NCBI GenBank assembly: GCA_015232855.1
Contig: JADFYW010000015.1
Location: forward strand, 1-51,168
Direction: 5' to 3'
DNA from: Fibrobacteria bacterium
GTDB lineage: Bacteria; Fibrobacterota; Fibrobacteria; UBA11236; JADFYW01
Length of the DNA stretch: 51,168 nt
Below the pieces are notes generated by a model. The model was not told the origin of the DNA. It saw only the letters and a list, made by a program, of their open reading frames with translations, and did no database searches. A program made the position numbers and the translations under genes. This document shows, in pieces, positions 26,194 through 34,890 of this stretch. Within the stretch, counting starts at the first letter, position 1, and each line of letters begins with the position of its first letter.

Positions 26194-27057
26194 CTATTGC
26201 TTAAAAAGGTTTTCAAGCCAATCCCGGATTCCCAACCTGGTCTTTTTTTCAAAGAGGGTGGAAAAATGGGTTCCGGATTCCAGACAAATGAATTTCTTCG
26301 AACCCCCATAGGCCTCAGCTATTTGCTCTGCTTGTTTAAAGGAAATGATGCCATCCATTTTTCCATGGACCTGGAGATATGGAATTTGCGGTTTTTTAAT
26401 TTTTGATAAAACATCAACTTGATGTAATATTTCTGTAGCAACTTCAATGTAAGTTTTACCAGACATATTAACCCGACAGGGAAATATATTTCGTTTAAAA
26501 TTATAGGCCGCCGGCACCAGGTCATACAGATTGTAGTACTTTAATTGACGAGCCACACAGGTTTTGAAAATACTGGTTGATTCGTAAAAATTATTGATGG
26601 AATCAGGGATTTTAAATGGTGTGGAAACGGTAATGATTCCGGCACAAGAGTGTTTCTCAGATTCGTAAAGGCAGAGAGCACCACCCATGCTATGCCCAAA
26701 CAATACGATATTGTCTGCATTAATTTTATAACGTTCCCCCACAAAGTCAATGGCAGAAGGGATGGTGGATAGTATTTCAGGATAACTGAGAAAATGGGTG
26801 TTCTCAGTGCCATGACCATTGAGGTCAATGCTGAAAATACCATAGGAATTATCCAGCATATCCATAAACGTTTCGGTAAAGGGATAAAACTTATCATTTC
26901 CCAGGCCGTGGGTAAAAATAATAGTTCGTCCATTCCAGTGAGCAGGAACAGCAGAAAAAGCAGAGGTTTCTTCTGAATTAATAGGGACTTTCAGGGAATC
27001 AACCGTAACAGATTTTTTTGTACAATAATCATAGAGATGGCGAATATTACTTAACAC
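26194..27057 (-). CDS. Alpha/beta-hydrolase (serine hydrolase)
   Basis: A 287-aa protein with no signal peptide, so cytoplasmic. It has the alpha/beta hydrolase elements: oxyanion loop HGLGN (50-54), 'FSIDLNGHG' (75-83), nucleophile elbow GHSMGG (Ser123), Asp235 in 'HGKMDGIISF' and His264 in 'SGTHFSTL'. The complete triad and spacing match serine aminopeptidase/monoacylglycerol-lipase-like enzymes (S33/Hydrolase_4). The substrate is unknown. It is transcribed alone, with gaps of about 95 bases on the upstream side and 200 on the downstream side. Confidence 0.85.
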   Translation of the reverse strand: MLSNIRHLYDYCTKKSVTVDSLKVPINSEETSAFSAVPAHWNGRTIIFTHGLGNDKFYPFTETFMDMLDNSYGIFSIDLNGHGTENTHFLSYPEILSTIPSAIDFVGERYKINADNIVLFGHSMGGALCLYESEKHSCAGIITVSTPFKIPDSINNFYESTSIFKTCVARQLKYYNLYDLVPAAYNFKRNIFPCRVNMSGKTYIEVATEILHQVDVLSKIKKPQIPYLQVHGKMDGIISFKQAEQIAEAYGGSKKFICLESGTHFSTLFEKKTRLGIRDWLENLFKQ

Positions 27058-27151
27058 CGATTATACCTTCATTTTTGATTCAAATACTAATCTGCTTATC
27101 ATTAAAAGTATAAGCAAAAAACAAGAATTTATGTGTTATTATATTTTTCGA

Positions 27152-30061
27152 TTAGATGGAAAGATTAAAATACAGCATATAATCATCATCTGATATGTTA
27201 TCCAGGCTCTTATAAACACCCACTGACCAGGTACTCAATCTATTGAATAAGGTAAGAACTTTCCAGTTCAGACTACCATTCATAGAGTAGGTATTTTCCC
27301 GGTCATCACCAAACAAGTTAAATGAAGGAGAGGCGTAATCAACAAATTGATAGCGAAAAGGAGTATTCTTGTCATTTCTTCGCATATATGTAACAACCCC
27401 TTCCCGGCTTTCGTAGTTTTCATACTGGGCTCCCACAGACAAATACCATTTTTTAAACACCAGGGCACGGCCAAAAATGGGAACCGATAGAGTCTTCCAG
27501 GGAAGGTAACTTTTTAATGAGAGAGAACCTTCATAAGATATGTCAGTATAATCACTGTTCCAGGAATTTTGGTAATTGATCTGCCAATTCATGTTTAAGA
27601 ATAACAGCCTCAGAAGATTGGAATAACTATTTGCCGTAAAAATGAGTGAACCCATTTCAATAGGTTCATAATTAAGTACGAGATTGTCATCATTTTCGTC
27701 TATATCAGAAAAATCAACATTAAAATAGTTGTACATATCAACACCACCAATAAGCGCGATAGATTGCCCGGAATTGATAAAATCAGTTCCAGGCTCAATA
27801 TCCTGGTAAACCACCGCACCAGCATGATGCCAACCTTTCAGTATAGAAAAAGAGTAGGAAATGCCTGATACACCAACACCCAGGTTCTGATAAGCAGTAA
27901 GTGCCTGCAAAAAGAAATTTCTATTAATTCTCTGAGTGCCACTGGCTTGAAAGCTTACCTGATTAATGCGGGGCTCATACACTTCGCCCAAATATTCTTC
28001 ACTAATAGAATCGTTATCTTTGGTATGCAATGTTAATGATTGATACTGTGCTTCCGCCGATAAAACAGGTGCGTAAGAGGACGTGGAAAATCCCAATGTC
28101 ACAATGGGATCAATCACGCTGGTTTTAGGGTTTTCCATTACCCGTAACAACTGCAGGTCCATAAATGCGGAGTTTTCTAAGCTGGCATCAAAGAATAATA
28201 ATGAGGTGCCAATACCCAGTTTTCTGCCCAAAGAGGCCACCGAATCAGACTCTGGAAGGGGCGAACGGAAATACTGTAAATTGGTGGCAACTCCCAGAAA
28301 GCCGAGATTATTTGCATTGTAATAAGTGCTCTTGGTTTTAACTTCGGGTATGGGTACCGCCTTGTGAAGCGTATCGCCCGTTGTAACGGAAGGAACATAA
28401 GGAAGGGATACAGAGTTGAGTGGCTGGGAACGGATAACGAATCCCCGGGCACCATAAGCAGAAAAATACAACTTATCATTTACCACATAAGGCTGAAATG
28501 CCCCACCCTGTTCTTGACTGAGTTGTACTAAAGGAAGTTTTTCTCCCAGCTTTGTCTGGTAGATTTGATGAGCACCGGAAACATCACTATTGAAATACAG
28601 GTTTTCACCCACTAAAAAAGGATCTTTTTCATCAGCGGGACTATTAATAAGTGGAGTCAAAGAATTATCGTTTAAATCCAGAAGATAGATATCGGCCCCA
28701 AATGATTTAACCAGTGTAACAAGGAGCTGCGCTTTACCCGGGACCGCAGTAATCTGCACAATATCAAAAGCTTTTGAGCTTGCATATATGGTCTGCAACT
28801 TACCACCCGTCAACTTTTGAATGTATTGTGCTCCCCCCTTTTGCGTTAACACATAGATATCATTATCAACAGATGCCATATCATACACCCGCCCAAAAGT
28901 AGTGAGTTGTTTCATCACCAGTGTTTTGGATTCAATACGACACAGTTCATTGATAACCTGCCGCATAGGAGTATACCGCTTCCGGATAAATAATACTGAA
29001 GATTTATCTCTATTCACTTCCAGCCTGCCAGTCACATCTTTTTGGATAAGTTTTATCTTCTTTTGATAATAGCGATACAAATGGGTCTGCCCATAATCAT
29101 TTAAGCGCGAAGACAGAAAAAACAAACCTTTCTGCGTCATCACCGGGCTTGATTCAACTACATAATCTGTACCCATAGGAAGTTTGGTTAATGAATTCAC
29201 TTTGGACGGTTTCCGGGGACCATATTGTTCTTCCAGGCTCTCCAGCCAGGTATTATACACCTGAGAAAAGGATTGCCCAAACTCTTTACTTATGGATTTT
29301 TCCAGGCCCTTTTTGCGGCCGGCCCGCAACAACAGTTCAAATTTTTTCTTTCCCAGCGCAGAGAGCACAAAACGCATAAAACTATAGCCTTGATTATAAA
29401 TCTGTTCAGATTGCCGGCTGTTTCCCCAGAACGTTTTTAGTTCGCCCTGTTTCAATATTTCGTCATTATGATAAGCAACACGCTCCAGCATAGACCGATG
29501 AGAGTCCCAGGTATCAAACCCGCAGAGTTCGGCGCCAATTTGCGCTAATCCCTCAGCCAGCCAGTTTTCAAGAGAATGTATATCATAGCCCTGTACAAAA
29601 GAAGCTTCATACTTCTCACCCAGGAGTTGGACAACATTGTAATGCCCCAGATACCATTTAGTATAACCAAGCTTCCTCAGGGTAAAAACATGAGCAAGTT
29701 CATGGCCTATAACATTGTGTAACCATCGGGACTGCCCTCTCAGTTTAAAAGGACTGGAGGGAAGATAAATTCCTACCCAGTTTTTAAACCCAAGGGCATA
29801 ACCGTTTGAGTAATCATCCTCATCAAAAAAAATGACCTTAACCGGGTCTTTAAATTTGTATTGGAAAACCTTGCTCAGTTTCTGATAATTATATTCACAA
29901 ATATTGGCGAGTTCAGGAAGCAGTTCCTTTTTACTTTTATCAATATTTAAGAGGAAGTGCTTTGAAGCAAGGTTTACCCTATCGATACCGGGAGTAGAAA
30001 AACAAAGTGAGGCCAACAGGAAAGTTAGCCATCCTACTTTGTACATAAAGGAATGAACCAT
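27152..30061 (-). CDS. Secreted gluzincin metallopeptidase with beta-propeller and outer-membrane barrel
   Basis: The 969-aa product has a signal peptide (VGWLTFLLASLCFS). Its N-terminal peptidase-MA-like domain has the zinc motif HELAH (120-124) and a downstream glutamate in 'ENWLAEGLAQ' (Glu170), the gluzincin arrangement. A region of about 300 residues follows with WD40-like or TolB-like propeller blades, for example 'KDPFLVGENLYFNSDVSGAHQIY'. The last 400 or so residues are beta-rich with alternating aromatic strands and end 'YMLYFNLSI', like an outer-membrane barrel. It probably displays a peptidase at the cell surface or in the periplasm while anchored by the barrel. The substrate is unknown. 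Peptidase, propeller and barrel in one chain is uncommon but known in Bacteroidota-like bacteria. Confidence 0.85.
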   Translation of the reverse strand: MVHSFMYKVGWLTFLLASLCFSTPGIDRVNLASKHFLLNIDKSKKELLPELANICEYNYQKLSKVFQYKFKDPVKVIFFDEDDYSNGYALGFKNWVGIYLPSSPFKLRGQSRWLHNVIGHELAHVFTLRKLGYTKWYLGHYNVVQLLGEKYEASFVQGYDIHSLENWLAEGLAQIGAELCGFDTWDSHRSMLERVAYHNDEILKQGELKTFWGNSRQSEQIYNQGYSFMRFVLSALGKKKFELLLRAGRKKGLEKSISKEFGQSFSQVYNTWLESLEEQYGPRKPSKVNSLTKLPMGTDYVVESSPVMTQKGLFFLSSRLNDYGQTHLYRYYQKKIKLIQKDVTGRLEVNRDKSSVLFIRKRYTPMRQVINELCRIESKTLVMKQLTTFGRVYDMASVDNDIYVLTQKGGAQYIQKLTGGKLQTIYASSKAFDIVQITAVPGKAQLLVTLVKSFGADIYLLDLNDNSLTPLINSPADEKDPFLVGENLYFNSDVSGAHQIYQTKLGEKLPLVQLSQEQGGAFQPYVVNDKLYFSAYGARGFVIRSQPLNSVSLPYVPSVTTGDTLHKAVPIPEVKTKSTYYNANNLGFLGVATNLQYFRSPLPESDSVASLGRKLGIGTSLLFFDASLENSAFMDLQLLRVMENPKTSVIDPIVTLGFSTSSYAPVLSAEAQYQSLTLHTKDNDSISEEYLGEVYEPRINQVSFQASGTQRINRNFFLQALTAYQNLGVGVSGISYSFSILKGWHHAGAVVYQDIEPGTDFINSGQSIALIGGVDMYNYFNVDFSDIDENDDNLVLNYEPIEMGSLIFTANSYSNLLRLLFLNMNWQINYQNSWNSDYTDISYEGSLSLKSYLPWKTLSVPIFGRALVFKKWYLSVGAQYENYESREGVVTYMRRNDKNTPFRYQFVDYASPSFNLFGDDRENTYSMNGSLNWKVLTLFNRLSTWSVGVYKSLDNISDDDYMLYFNLSI

Positions 30062-30132
30062 TAATAATTACCTTGATTTCTCAATCTTCAATTTGTCGGC
30101 AATACCTATATCAAGAATACTAATTATGAGAA

Positions 30133-30714
30133 TTATAGGTTAAAGCCAATACCAAAATTCACATCAAGAGCAGGCATTCCTCCACCAAAAGAAGCTTCAT
30201 TTCCATAACTATCTTCTGCAGAAGCGCCAGAATATTGATAACCGCCACCAATATCAATAAATATTGAAACCTTTTCCCATTTCCCCCGTACTCCTATATA
30301 GCCCAGGCCCGCAATGTATATTCCGGAGCCTTCAATAGCGTCATTGGAGTATTCATCTTCTAAATGAACTGTAGAATACCCAAGATTTCCAGTAATATCG
30401 AGGTAAATTCCTGATTGCGGTTTTGAAAGATAATTGCGTATTCCGAACCCAAGAGAAAAAGATTTCATATTATCATTTTCCTCTCCAATACCCATATATG
30501 AAGGCCTCAACAAAAATGCTTTATAAGGAGCAAAATCATTTTCATAAGTAGCCGTTATCCAGGTTAAACCCGGGATGCCAGATAAAATCAATCCAACGGG
30601 ATGAATATAGATTGTTGATTTTTTAAATGACTCTTCAGTTTCATCTTGTGCCAGGGCCATACTAACCATAGCTGACACCATAAAAATGAAAATAAACAGT
30701 TTTTTTGCCTTCAT
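30133..30714 (-). CDS. Small outer-membrane beta-barrel protein
   Basis: Start placed at ATG 30714, which has AAAGGAG six bases upstream and begins the signal peptide (MKAKKLFIFIFMVSAMVSMALAQ); the longer frame from 30771 adds an unlikely charged leader. The mature protein of about 170 aa has glycine/aromatic-rich beta strands such as 'YLDITGNLGYSTVHL' and 'VSIFIDIGGGYQYSG' and ends 'LDVNFGIGFNL', with the final hydrophobic residue of a barrel. No named family recognised. Its stop codon is 71 bases upstream of the metallopeptidase gene start, so it may be transcribed with it. Confidence 0.75.
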   Translation of the reverse strand: MKAKKLFIFIFMVSAMVSMALAQDETEESFKKSTIYIHPVGLILSGIPGLTWITATYENDFAPYKAFLLRPSYMGIGEENDNMKSFSLGFGIRNYLSKPQSGIYLDITGNLGYSTVHLEDEYSNDAIEGSGIYIAGLGYIGVRGKWEKVSIFIDIGGGYQYSGASAEDSYGNEASFGGGMPALDVNFGIGFNL

Positions 30715-31030
30715 ATTTTTCTCCTTTTTTTTAAAAACCTCGTTGTCTAATTTTTTCTCGAATATAATCATTCCTTATGCCATTTTCTAATAAAAATTGC
30801 TTATTCAGTTTAATCTATTCCTATAGATGCTTATTAAAAATAAATATTCCATATTTTTGTTATTAACACAAAGAAATTCATTCGTTAAGGGATCGGCCAA
30901 CGTTTTCTTTATAGTTGCGCCACATAATTTTACAGCCCAGGCAAAATAATCCGTTTTTACGAAAAGTGTAATTCTGAAGCATGCTGATAAACCAACCTTT
31001 TACTTTCCAATAGAAAAACTAGATTTAAGC

Positions 31031-32857
31031 ATGAAAATGCAAAAAATTACCACATTTCTGATTACCTGCTGTTGTTTGCTCTCACTGGGGTTTACTCACA
31101 CTTTCCCCGTTAAAGAAATTGACCATCACAGCAGCATTAAAATTTCCCCGGATGGAATAACAATTTCTTATGGTATTTCCATGACCGAAATGCAGGCGGT
31201 CATTTTGTTTATGAAAATAAATGCTGATAATAATTTCGTTATCAGTCCCCAGGAAAAACTGGATTATGTAGCGGGTCGAGCGGATTCTATTATGTTTGGG
31301 ATTTTAGTAAGCCTGGATAACAAACCGCTACAGCTAAGTAATACGGGCAACTATACACCCCTAAAGCCATTTGGAATGGTCTACCATTATACCGTCAGTT
31401 TTCCAACTTTATCTGAAGGTAATCACCAACTCCTGTTCCGGGACACGAACGATGTTGCGCTCCCCGGAAAAGAGACTATTCAAATAATAAATGCGGGAGG
31501 TATTTCAGTTCTTGACCAAAAGAAAAGCTGGCGAACTGCTGAAATTGAATTCCGTTACTCTACCTCACCGAAAGTATCCGGGAATTACAAAGATGATATA
31601 TTAAAACGTGCCAGTGCATTACCCGATGCCACAGACACGATTACTTTTTCAGGGAATTCCACGGCTATCCCTGAAGATTCGATTGATCAGGCTAAAAACT
31701 GGGAGGATGGATTTAAACTGGGAAATAGTACTGCAAATGACGGGGCCTATGCCCGGGTTAAATCAAAAATCCAGCGGACCCTTCAAGGGCAACTCACACC
31801 CTTTATTATTATCACCACCCTCCTGCTGGCGCTCTTTATTGGAGGGCTCCATGCGCTACAGCCCGGTCACGGCAAAACTCTGGTAGCGGCTTATCTGGTA
31901 GGTGCAAGAGGGACCATCTGGCATGCCATTCTGCTTGGGATAGTCGTCACCTTTACCCATACCTTCAGTGTTCTTCTTTTGGGTGTAATCGTTCTTTTTC
32001 TGTCCCAATACATATTACCCGAAACCGTGACCCTCTGGCTCACCATTTTTTCCGGTGCGGTAGTTATTGTCTTTGGTATTGTGATGTTTCTGACTTCTTA
32101 CAAAAGGGTCCTCCTGCAAAAGCACGGCATAGACCCCTTTGAAAGCAATCATGATGGCTCTCATACCCACTTTGGGATTAAGCACAGCCACTTACCAGGA
32201 GAACACAGTCATCCCCACCCAAAGGGCCATGATCATCCGCACCATAAAGAACATAGCCATGGGCCTCATGAACACCCTCATCCCCACGAACACAAGCATG
32301 ATGACCACGCTCATGAGAATCACCCCCATGATAAACATCCTCATCCCCATAAACACGATGATAGTCACCACCAACATGAGCATAACACCAGTCAAAATCC
32401 TCATGACCATCATGATTCCCATGAACACCCACACAAGGATCATCACCATAATCACGATGAATCACATGAACACCAGCACAACCATGCCTGCAAACACTCA
32501 CAAAAAATGGGAATCGCTGCCCAGGCTGAAAAGAAGAAAATTTCCATCTGGAGTATTTTTTCACTGGGAATCATAGGCGGCATTGTCCCCTGCCCGGACG
32601 CAATTGTACTCTTATTAATAGCGGTGGCTCTCAACCGTATCGTTTTTGGATTACTTATCATCTCGGTGTTTAGTCTCGGAATAGCGGTTGTACTTATAGC
32701 TATTGGTATCTTAATGGTATCTGCTAAAAACTTCCTGGACCGTTTCAAAGGCGGCCAAAGCTTCATGTTAAAAATGCCCATTATCAGCGCTCTCTTAATA
32801 ACCCTTATTGGTTTTGTAATGTTGTTTAAAGCACTGATTTTAGCTGGGATATTGTAA
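31031..32857 (+). CDS. NicO/RcnA-family nickel-cobalt transporter with His-rich loop
   Basis: The 608-aa product has a signal peptide, an about 220-residue periplasmic domain and a NicO membrane domain. The periplasmic domain contains an EF-hand-like loop (NADNNFVISPQE). The membrane domain begins near residue 255, with the metal motif 'HALQPGHGKT', 'GIVVTFTHTFSVLLLGV' and later 'GGIVPCPDAIVLLLI'. A cytoplasmic loop of about 120 residues between helices is packed with His, Asp, Glu and Pro (HPHPHEHKHDDHAHENH), typical of nickel/cobalt handling. RcnA-type members export Ni/Co; related long forms may import. NikR is encoded 137 bases downstream, supporting nickel as substrate. Confidence 0.88.
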   Translation: MKMQKITTFLITCCCLLSLGFTHTFPVKEIDHHSSIKISPDGITISYGISMTEMQAVILFMKINADNNFVISPQEKLDYVAGRADSIMFGILVSLDNKPLQLSNTGNYTPLKPFGMVYHYTVSFPTLSEGNHQLLFRDTNDVALPGKETIQIINAGGISVLDQKKSWRTAEIEFRYSTSPKVSGNYKDDILKRASALPDATDTITFSGNSTAIPEDSIDQAKNWEDGFKLGNSTANDGAYARVKSKIQRTLQGQLTPFIIITTLLLALFIGGLHALQPGHGKTLVAAYLVGARGTIWHAILLGIVVTFTHTFSVLLLGVIVLFLSQYILPETVTLWLTIFSGAVVIVFGIVMFLTSYKRVLLQKHGIDPFESNHDGSHTHFGIKHSHLPGEHSHPHPKGHDHPHHKEHSHGPHEHPHPHEHKHDDHAHENHPHDKHPHPHKHDDSHHQHEHNTSQNPHDHHDSHEHPHKDHHHNHDESHEHQHNHACKHSQKMGIAAQAEKKKISIWSIFSLGIIGGIVPCPDAIVLLLIAVALNRIVFGLLIISVFSLGIAVVLIAIGILMVSAKNFLDRFKGGQSFMLKMPIISALLITLIGFVMLFKALILAGIL

Positions 32858-32879
32858 GTCTCAGGTAAACACTCATGAA

Positions 32880-32944
32880 TTGGAGTAATGGAGTGATGGA
32901 TAAATGAGAAAAGCACCAAATGTTCCAATACTCCACTACTCCTT
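32880..32944. repeat. Inverted repeat between transporter and nikR
   Basis: GGAGTAATGGAGTGATGG (about 32882-32899) faces CCAATACTCCACTACTCC (about 32926-32943), three mismatches in 18 across a loop of about 26 bases. It could form a stem-loop that ends or attenuates the transcript. The repeated GGAGTNNT words resemble another common dispersed-repeat type. Confidence 0.65.
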
Positions 32945-32994
32945 AAAAATTTTATCGCAAATCCATATTCTTTAACTTCAACCGTCCGGTTCCT

Positions 32995-33417
32995 ATGAAA
33001 GAAAAAACGATTCGTTTCACCATATCCCTGCCCGAGAACCTCTTGCAGGAACTTGATGACCGGGTTATAAACAAAGGGTATTCATCCCGTTCTGAGTTTG
33101 TTCGTGATTTAATCCGTGACCAGATGGTCCAGGATAAATGGGCATCAGAAAAATCCAAAGTTATCGGTGTTTTATCTATCATCTATGACCATCACCAGCG
33201 GGACCTCTTAAACCGTCTGGCAGAAGCTCAGCATTCCCACCACTTGAACGTACTGTGCAGCACCCACCTTCACATGGATCATCATAACTGTCTGGAAATA
33301 ATTATCATCAAAGGTAACCCGGCAGCTATTGAAAAAATCGCCTTAGAAGTGGGTGGCCTCAGAGGGGTAAAGTTCAGCCGCCTTACCAAAGCCGCAAATG
33401 TGGATTTAGAGGATTGA
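32995..33417 (+). CDS. nikR: NikR, nickel-responsive transcription regulator
   Basis: The 140-aa protein has a ribbon-helix-helix DNA-binding domain at the N-terminus ('[19 protein letters not shown]', '[14 protein letters not shown]') and an ACT-like nickel-binding C-terminal domain. The ligands are present: the H-x-H-x5-C set in '[12 protein letters not shown]' matches the spacing of His87, His89 and Cys95 of E. coli NikR. An upstream histidine is in 'AQHSHH'. NikR represses nickel uptake genes when nickel is plentiful. Likely targets are the NicO gene just upstream and the cbiQ-cbiO pair. No clean GTATGA-N16-TCATAC operator was found. The ribosome site is weak. Confidence 0.95.
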   Translation: MKEKTIRFTISLPENLLQELDDRVINKGYSSRSEFVRDLIRDQMVQDKWASEKSKVIGVLSIIYDHHQRDLLNRLAEAQHSHHLNVLCSTHLHMDHHNCLEIIIIKGNPAAIEKIALEVGGLRGVKFSRLTKAANVDLED

Positions 33418-33430
33418 ACAGCTAAAAAAT

Positions 33431-33523
33431 CAACGCAAAGGCGCAAAGGACGATACGCACGATGCGGGGAGTGTCACCGTAAGCAGGACTGCTGGAAAGG
33501 TGACCGCAGAGTTTCGCAAAGAG
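33431..33523. repeat. CTTTGCG-type repeat on the left of the GxxExxY gene
   Basis: The segment opens CAACGCAAAGGCGCAAAGGA and closes GACCGCAGAGTTTCGCAAAG. It is a reverse-oriented copy of the element at 9278-9370. Inside is a small cruciform: GTCACC (33473-33478) pairs with GGTGAC (33499-33504), and AGCAG with CTGCT within it. Relative to the tandem array on the other side of the gene it is inverted. Confidence 0.75.
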
Positions 33524-33542
33524 AATTATTAAAAAGGATAAT

Positions 33543-33926
33543 ATGGAAAAATCTGAAGATATTCTTTCAAAGGAGATAATAGGTGCGGCTATAGAAGTAC
33601 ATAAGTCAATTGGTCCGGGATTATTAGAATCAGCTTATGAAAAATGTTTATGTAGAGAATTTGAGCTACGTAATATACCCTTTCAACATCAATACGTACT
33701 TCCGGTTGAATATAAGGGTGTAAGTGTGGAATGCGGTTATAGAATTGATCTCATTGTTGATAATAAAATCATTGTTGAACTAAAGGCTGTTGAAAATATT
33801 GAACCTATACATAAAGCACAACTTTTAACCTATTTACGATTAGCTAATTTAAAACTTGGACTGCTGATTAACTTTAATGTCACGCTTTTAAAAAAAGGAA
33901 TAATGAGAATCGTAAACAATTTATAA
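33543..33926 (+). CDS. GxxExxY protein (PDDEXK-type nuclease fold)
   Basis: The 127-aa protein contains the defining GLLESAY (residues 26-32, G-x-x-E-x-x-Y) of TIGR04256-type proteins. It has an apparent PDDEXK active site: Asp69 in 'GYRIDLIV', Glu79 and Lys81 in 'VELKAVE', and Gln93 in 'HKAQLLTYLRL'. The family is widespread; its biological role is unsettled, and nuclease activity is suggested by the fold. ATG at 33543 follows AAAGGATAAT. It is flanked by inverted CTTTGCG-type repeat blocks on both sides and breaks the run of nickel genes, so it looks like an inserted unit. Confidence 0.9.
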   Translation: MEKSEDILSKEIIGAAIEVHKSIGPGLLESAYEKCLCREFELRNIPFQHQYVLPVEYKGVSVECGYRIDLIVDNKIIVELKAVENIEPIHKAQLLTYLRLANLKLGLLINFNVTLLKKGIMRIVNNL

Positions 33927-33928
33927 TA

Positions 33929-34143
33929 CCCTTTGCGGTGAATTCTTTTTTTCTTCTCCTTTTCTTTTTTAACCCTTTGCGAGTCCTTTGCGTTCTTTGC
34001 GCCTTTGCGGTGAATTCTTCTTTTTTTAACCCTTTGCGAGTCCTCTGCGTTCTTTGCGACTTTGCGGTGAATCTTCTTTTTTTTTAACCCTTTGCGAGTC
34101 CTTTGCGTTCTTTGCGCCTTTGCGGTGAATTCTTCTTTTTTTT
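33929..34143. repeat. Tandem CTTTGCG array on the right of the GxxExxY gene
   Basis: Three near-identical units of about 60 bp, each reading roughly AACCCTTTGCGAGTCCTTTG then CGTTCTTTGCGCCTTTGCGG then TGAATTCTTC and a T-run, preceded by a partial unit at 33929-33957. Within a unit the 8-9 base word CTTTGCG(NN) recurs. The array ends six bases before the stop codon of the convergent cbiO gene. Confidence 0.9.
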
Positions 34144-34145
34144 AT

Positions 34146-34886
34146 TTAAAAACCATCACCCTGAAACCGAAACGGTAGTTCCAAATTACACCCTTCAAGC
34201 AATTCTTTATTCTTCAAAATTTCCTCAGTCGGCCCATCCGCTTCCACCTTGCCGTCTTTCAAGAGGATGGTTCTTTTACAACAGTCCCAAATAAGGTCGA
34301 GGTCATGAGATACAATGATCTTGGTATGTTCGAATTCATTCAGAAAATTGATAATTTTACGACGGCTTTTAGGGTCAAGATTTGAACTGGGCTCGTCCAT
34401 TACCAATACATCGGGATCCATAGATAACACCGTAGCGATAGCTGCCGCGCGTTTTTGTCCGTCTGAGAGGTGATGAGGGGCCTTGTCCCGCAGAGGCCAC
34501 ATATTTAGGAGAGAAAGCGCTGCTTTTACCCTATCCTCAATAACCTGGGGTGGTAAGCCAAGATTTTCCGGGCCAAACGCCACGTCTTCGTAGATTCTGG
34601 ACATAAACAACTGGTCATCCGGATTTTGAAATACTACGCCTACGGTTTTTCTTATATCCTGCCTGGTTTTTTTATTGATAACAATATCCCCTATCCTGGC
34701 TTGTCCGGATGTCGGAAGCAGATACCCGTTTAAATGATTGATAAGGGTGGATTTCCCGGCTCCATTTGGGCCGATTAAACCAACGGATTCACCATGATGT
34801 ATTTCAAAACTCACATCATCTAATGCTCGGGTACCGTCAGGATAGGAATAAGAAAGGTTCTCTGCTATAACAAGATGATGACTCAT
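34146..34886 (-). CDS. cbiO: ECF-type nickel/cobalt transporter ATPase (CbiO/NikO)
   Basis: The 246-aa ABC ATPase has Walker A GPNGAGKST (about 38-46), Q-loop VFQNPDDQLF (the PDDQ/E form typical of energy-coupling-factor ATPases), signature LSDGQ, Walker B VLVMDEP and the D-loop SNLDP. It powers metal or vitamin uptake through ECF transporters. It starts four bases after the stop of the CbiQ gene, so the two form an operon. The neighbouring nikR and NicO genes suggest nickel or cobalt rather than another ligand. No CbiM/NikM substrate subunit is present here. Confidence 0.9.
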   Translation of the reverse strand: MSHHLVIAENLSYSYPDGTRALDDVSFEIHHGESVGLIGPNGAGKSTLINHLNGYLLPTSGQARIGDIVINKKTRQDIRKTVGVVFQNPDDQLFMSRIYEDVAFGPENLGLPPQVIEDRVKAALSLLNMWPLRDKAPHHLSDGQKRAAAIATVLSMDPDVLVMDEPSSNLDPKSRRKIINFLNEFEHTKIIVSHDLDLIWDCCKRTILLKDGKVEADGPTEEILKNKELLEGCNLELPFRFQGDGF

Positions 34887-34890
34887 AAAA

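Noticed and set aside
30772-31030. Cobalamin or NiCo riboswitch ahead of the NicO gene
   Set aside because: No conserved riboswitch core could be lined up by eye; the region is plain A/T-rich DNA.
32178-32564. Minus-strand frames opposite the His-rich loop of the NicO transporter
   Set aside because: They are the antisense of a CAT/CAC-rich coding stretch, which reads open by composition; no start signal or family.
33929-34143. Tandem array as a CRISPR
   Set aside because: Units abut with no unique spacers and the words are internally repetitive; no cas genes.
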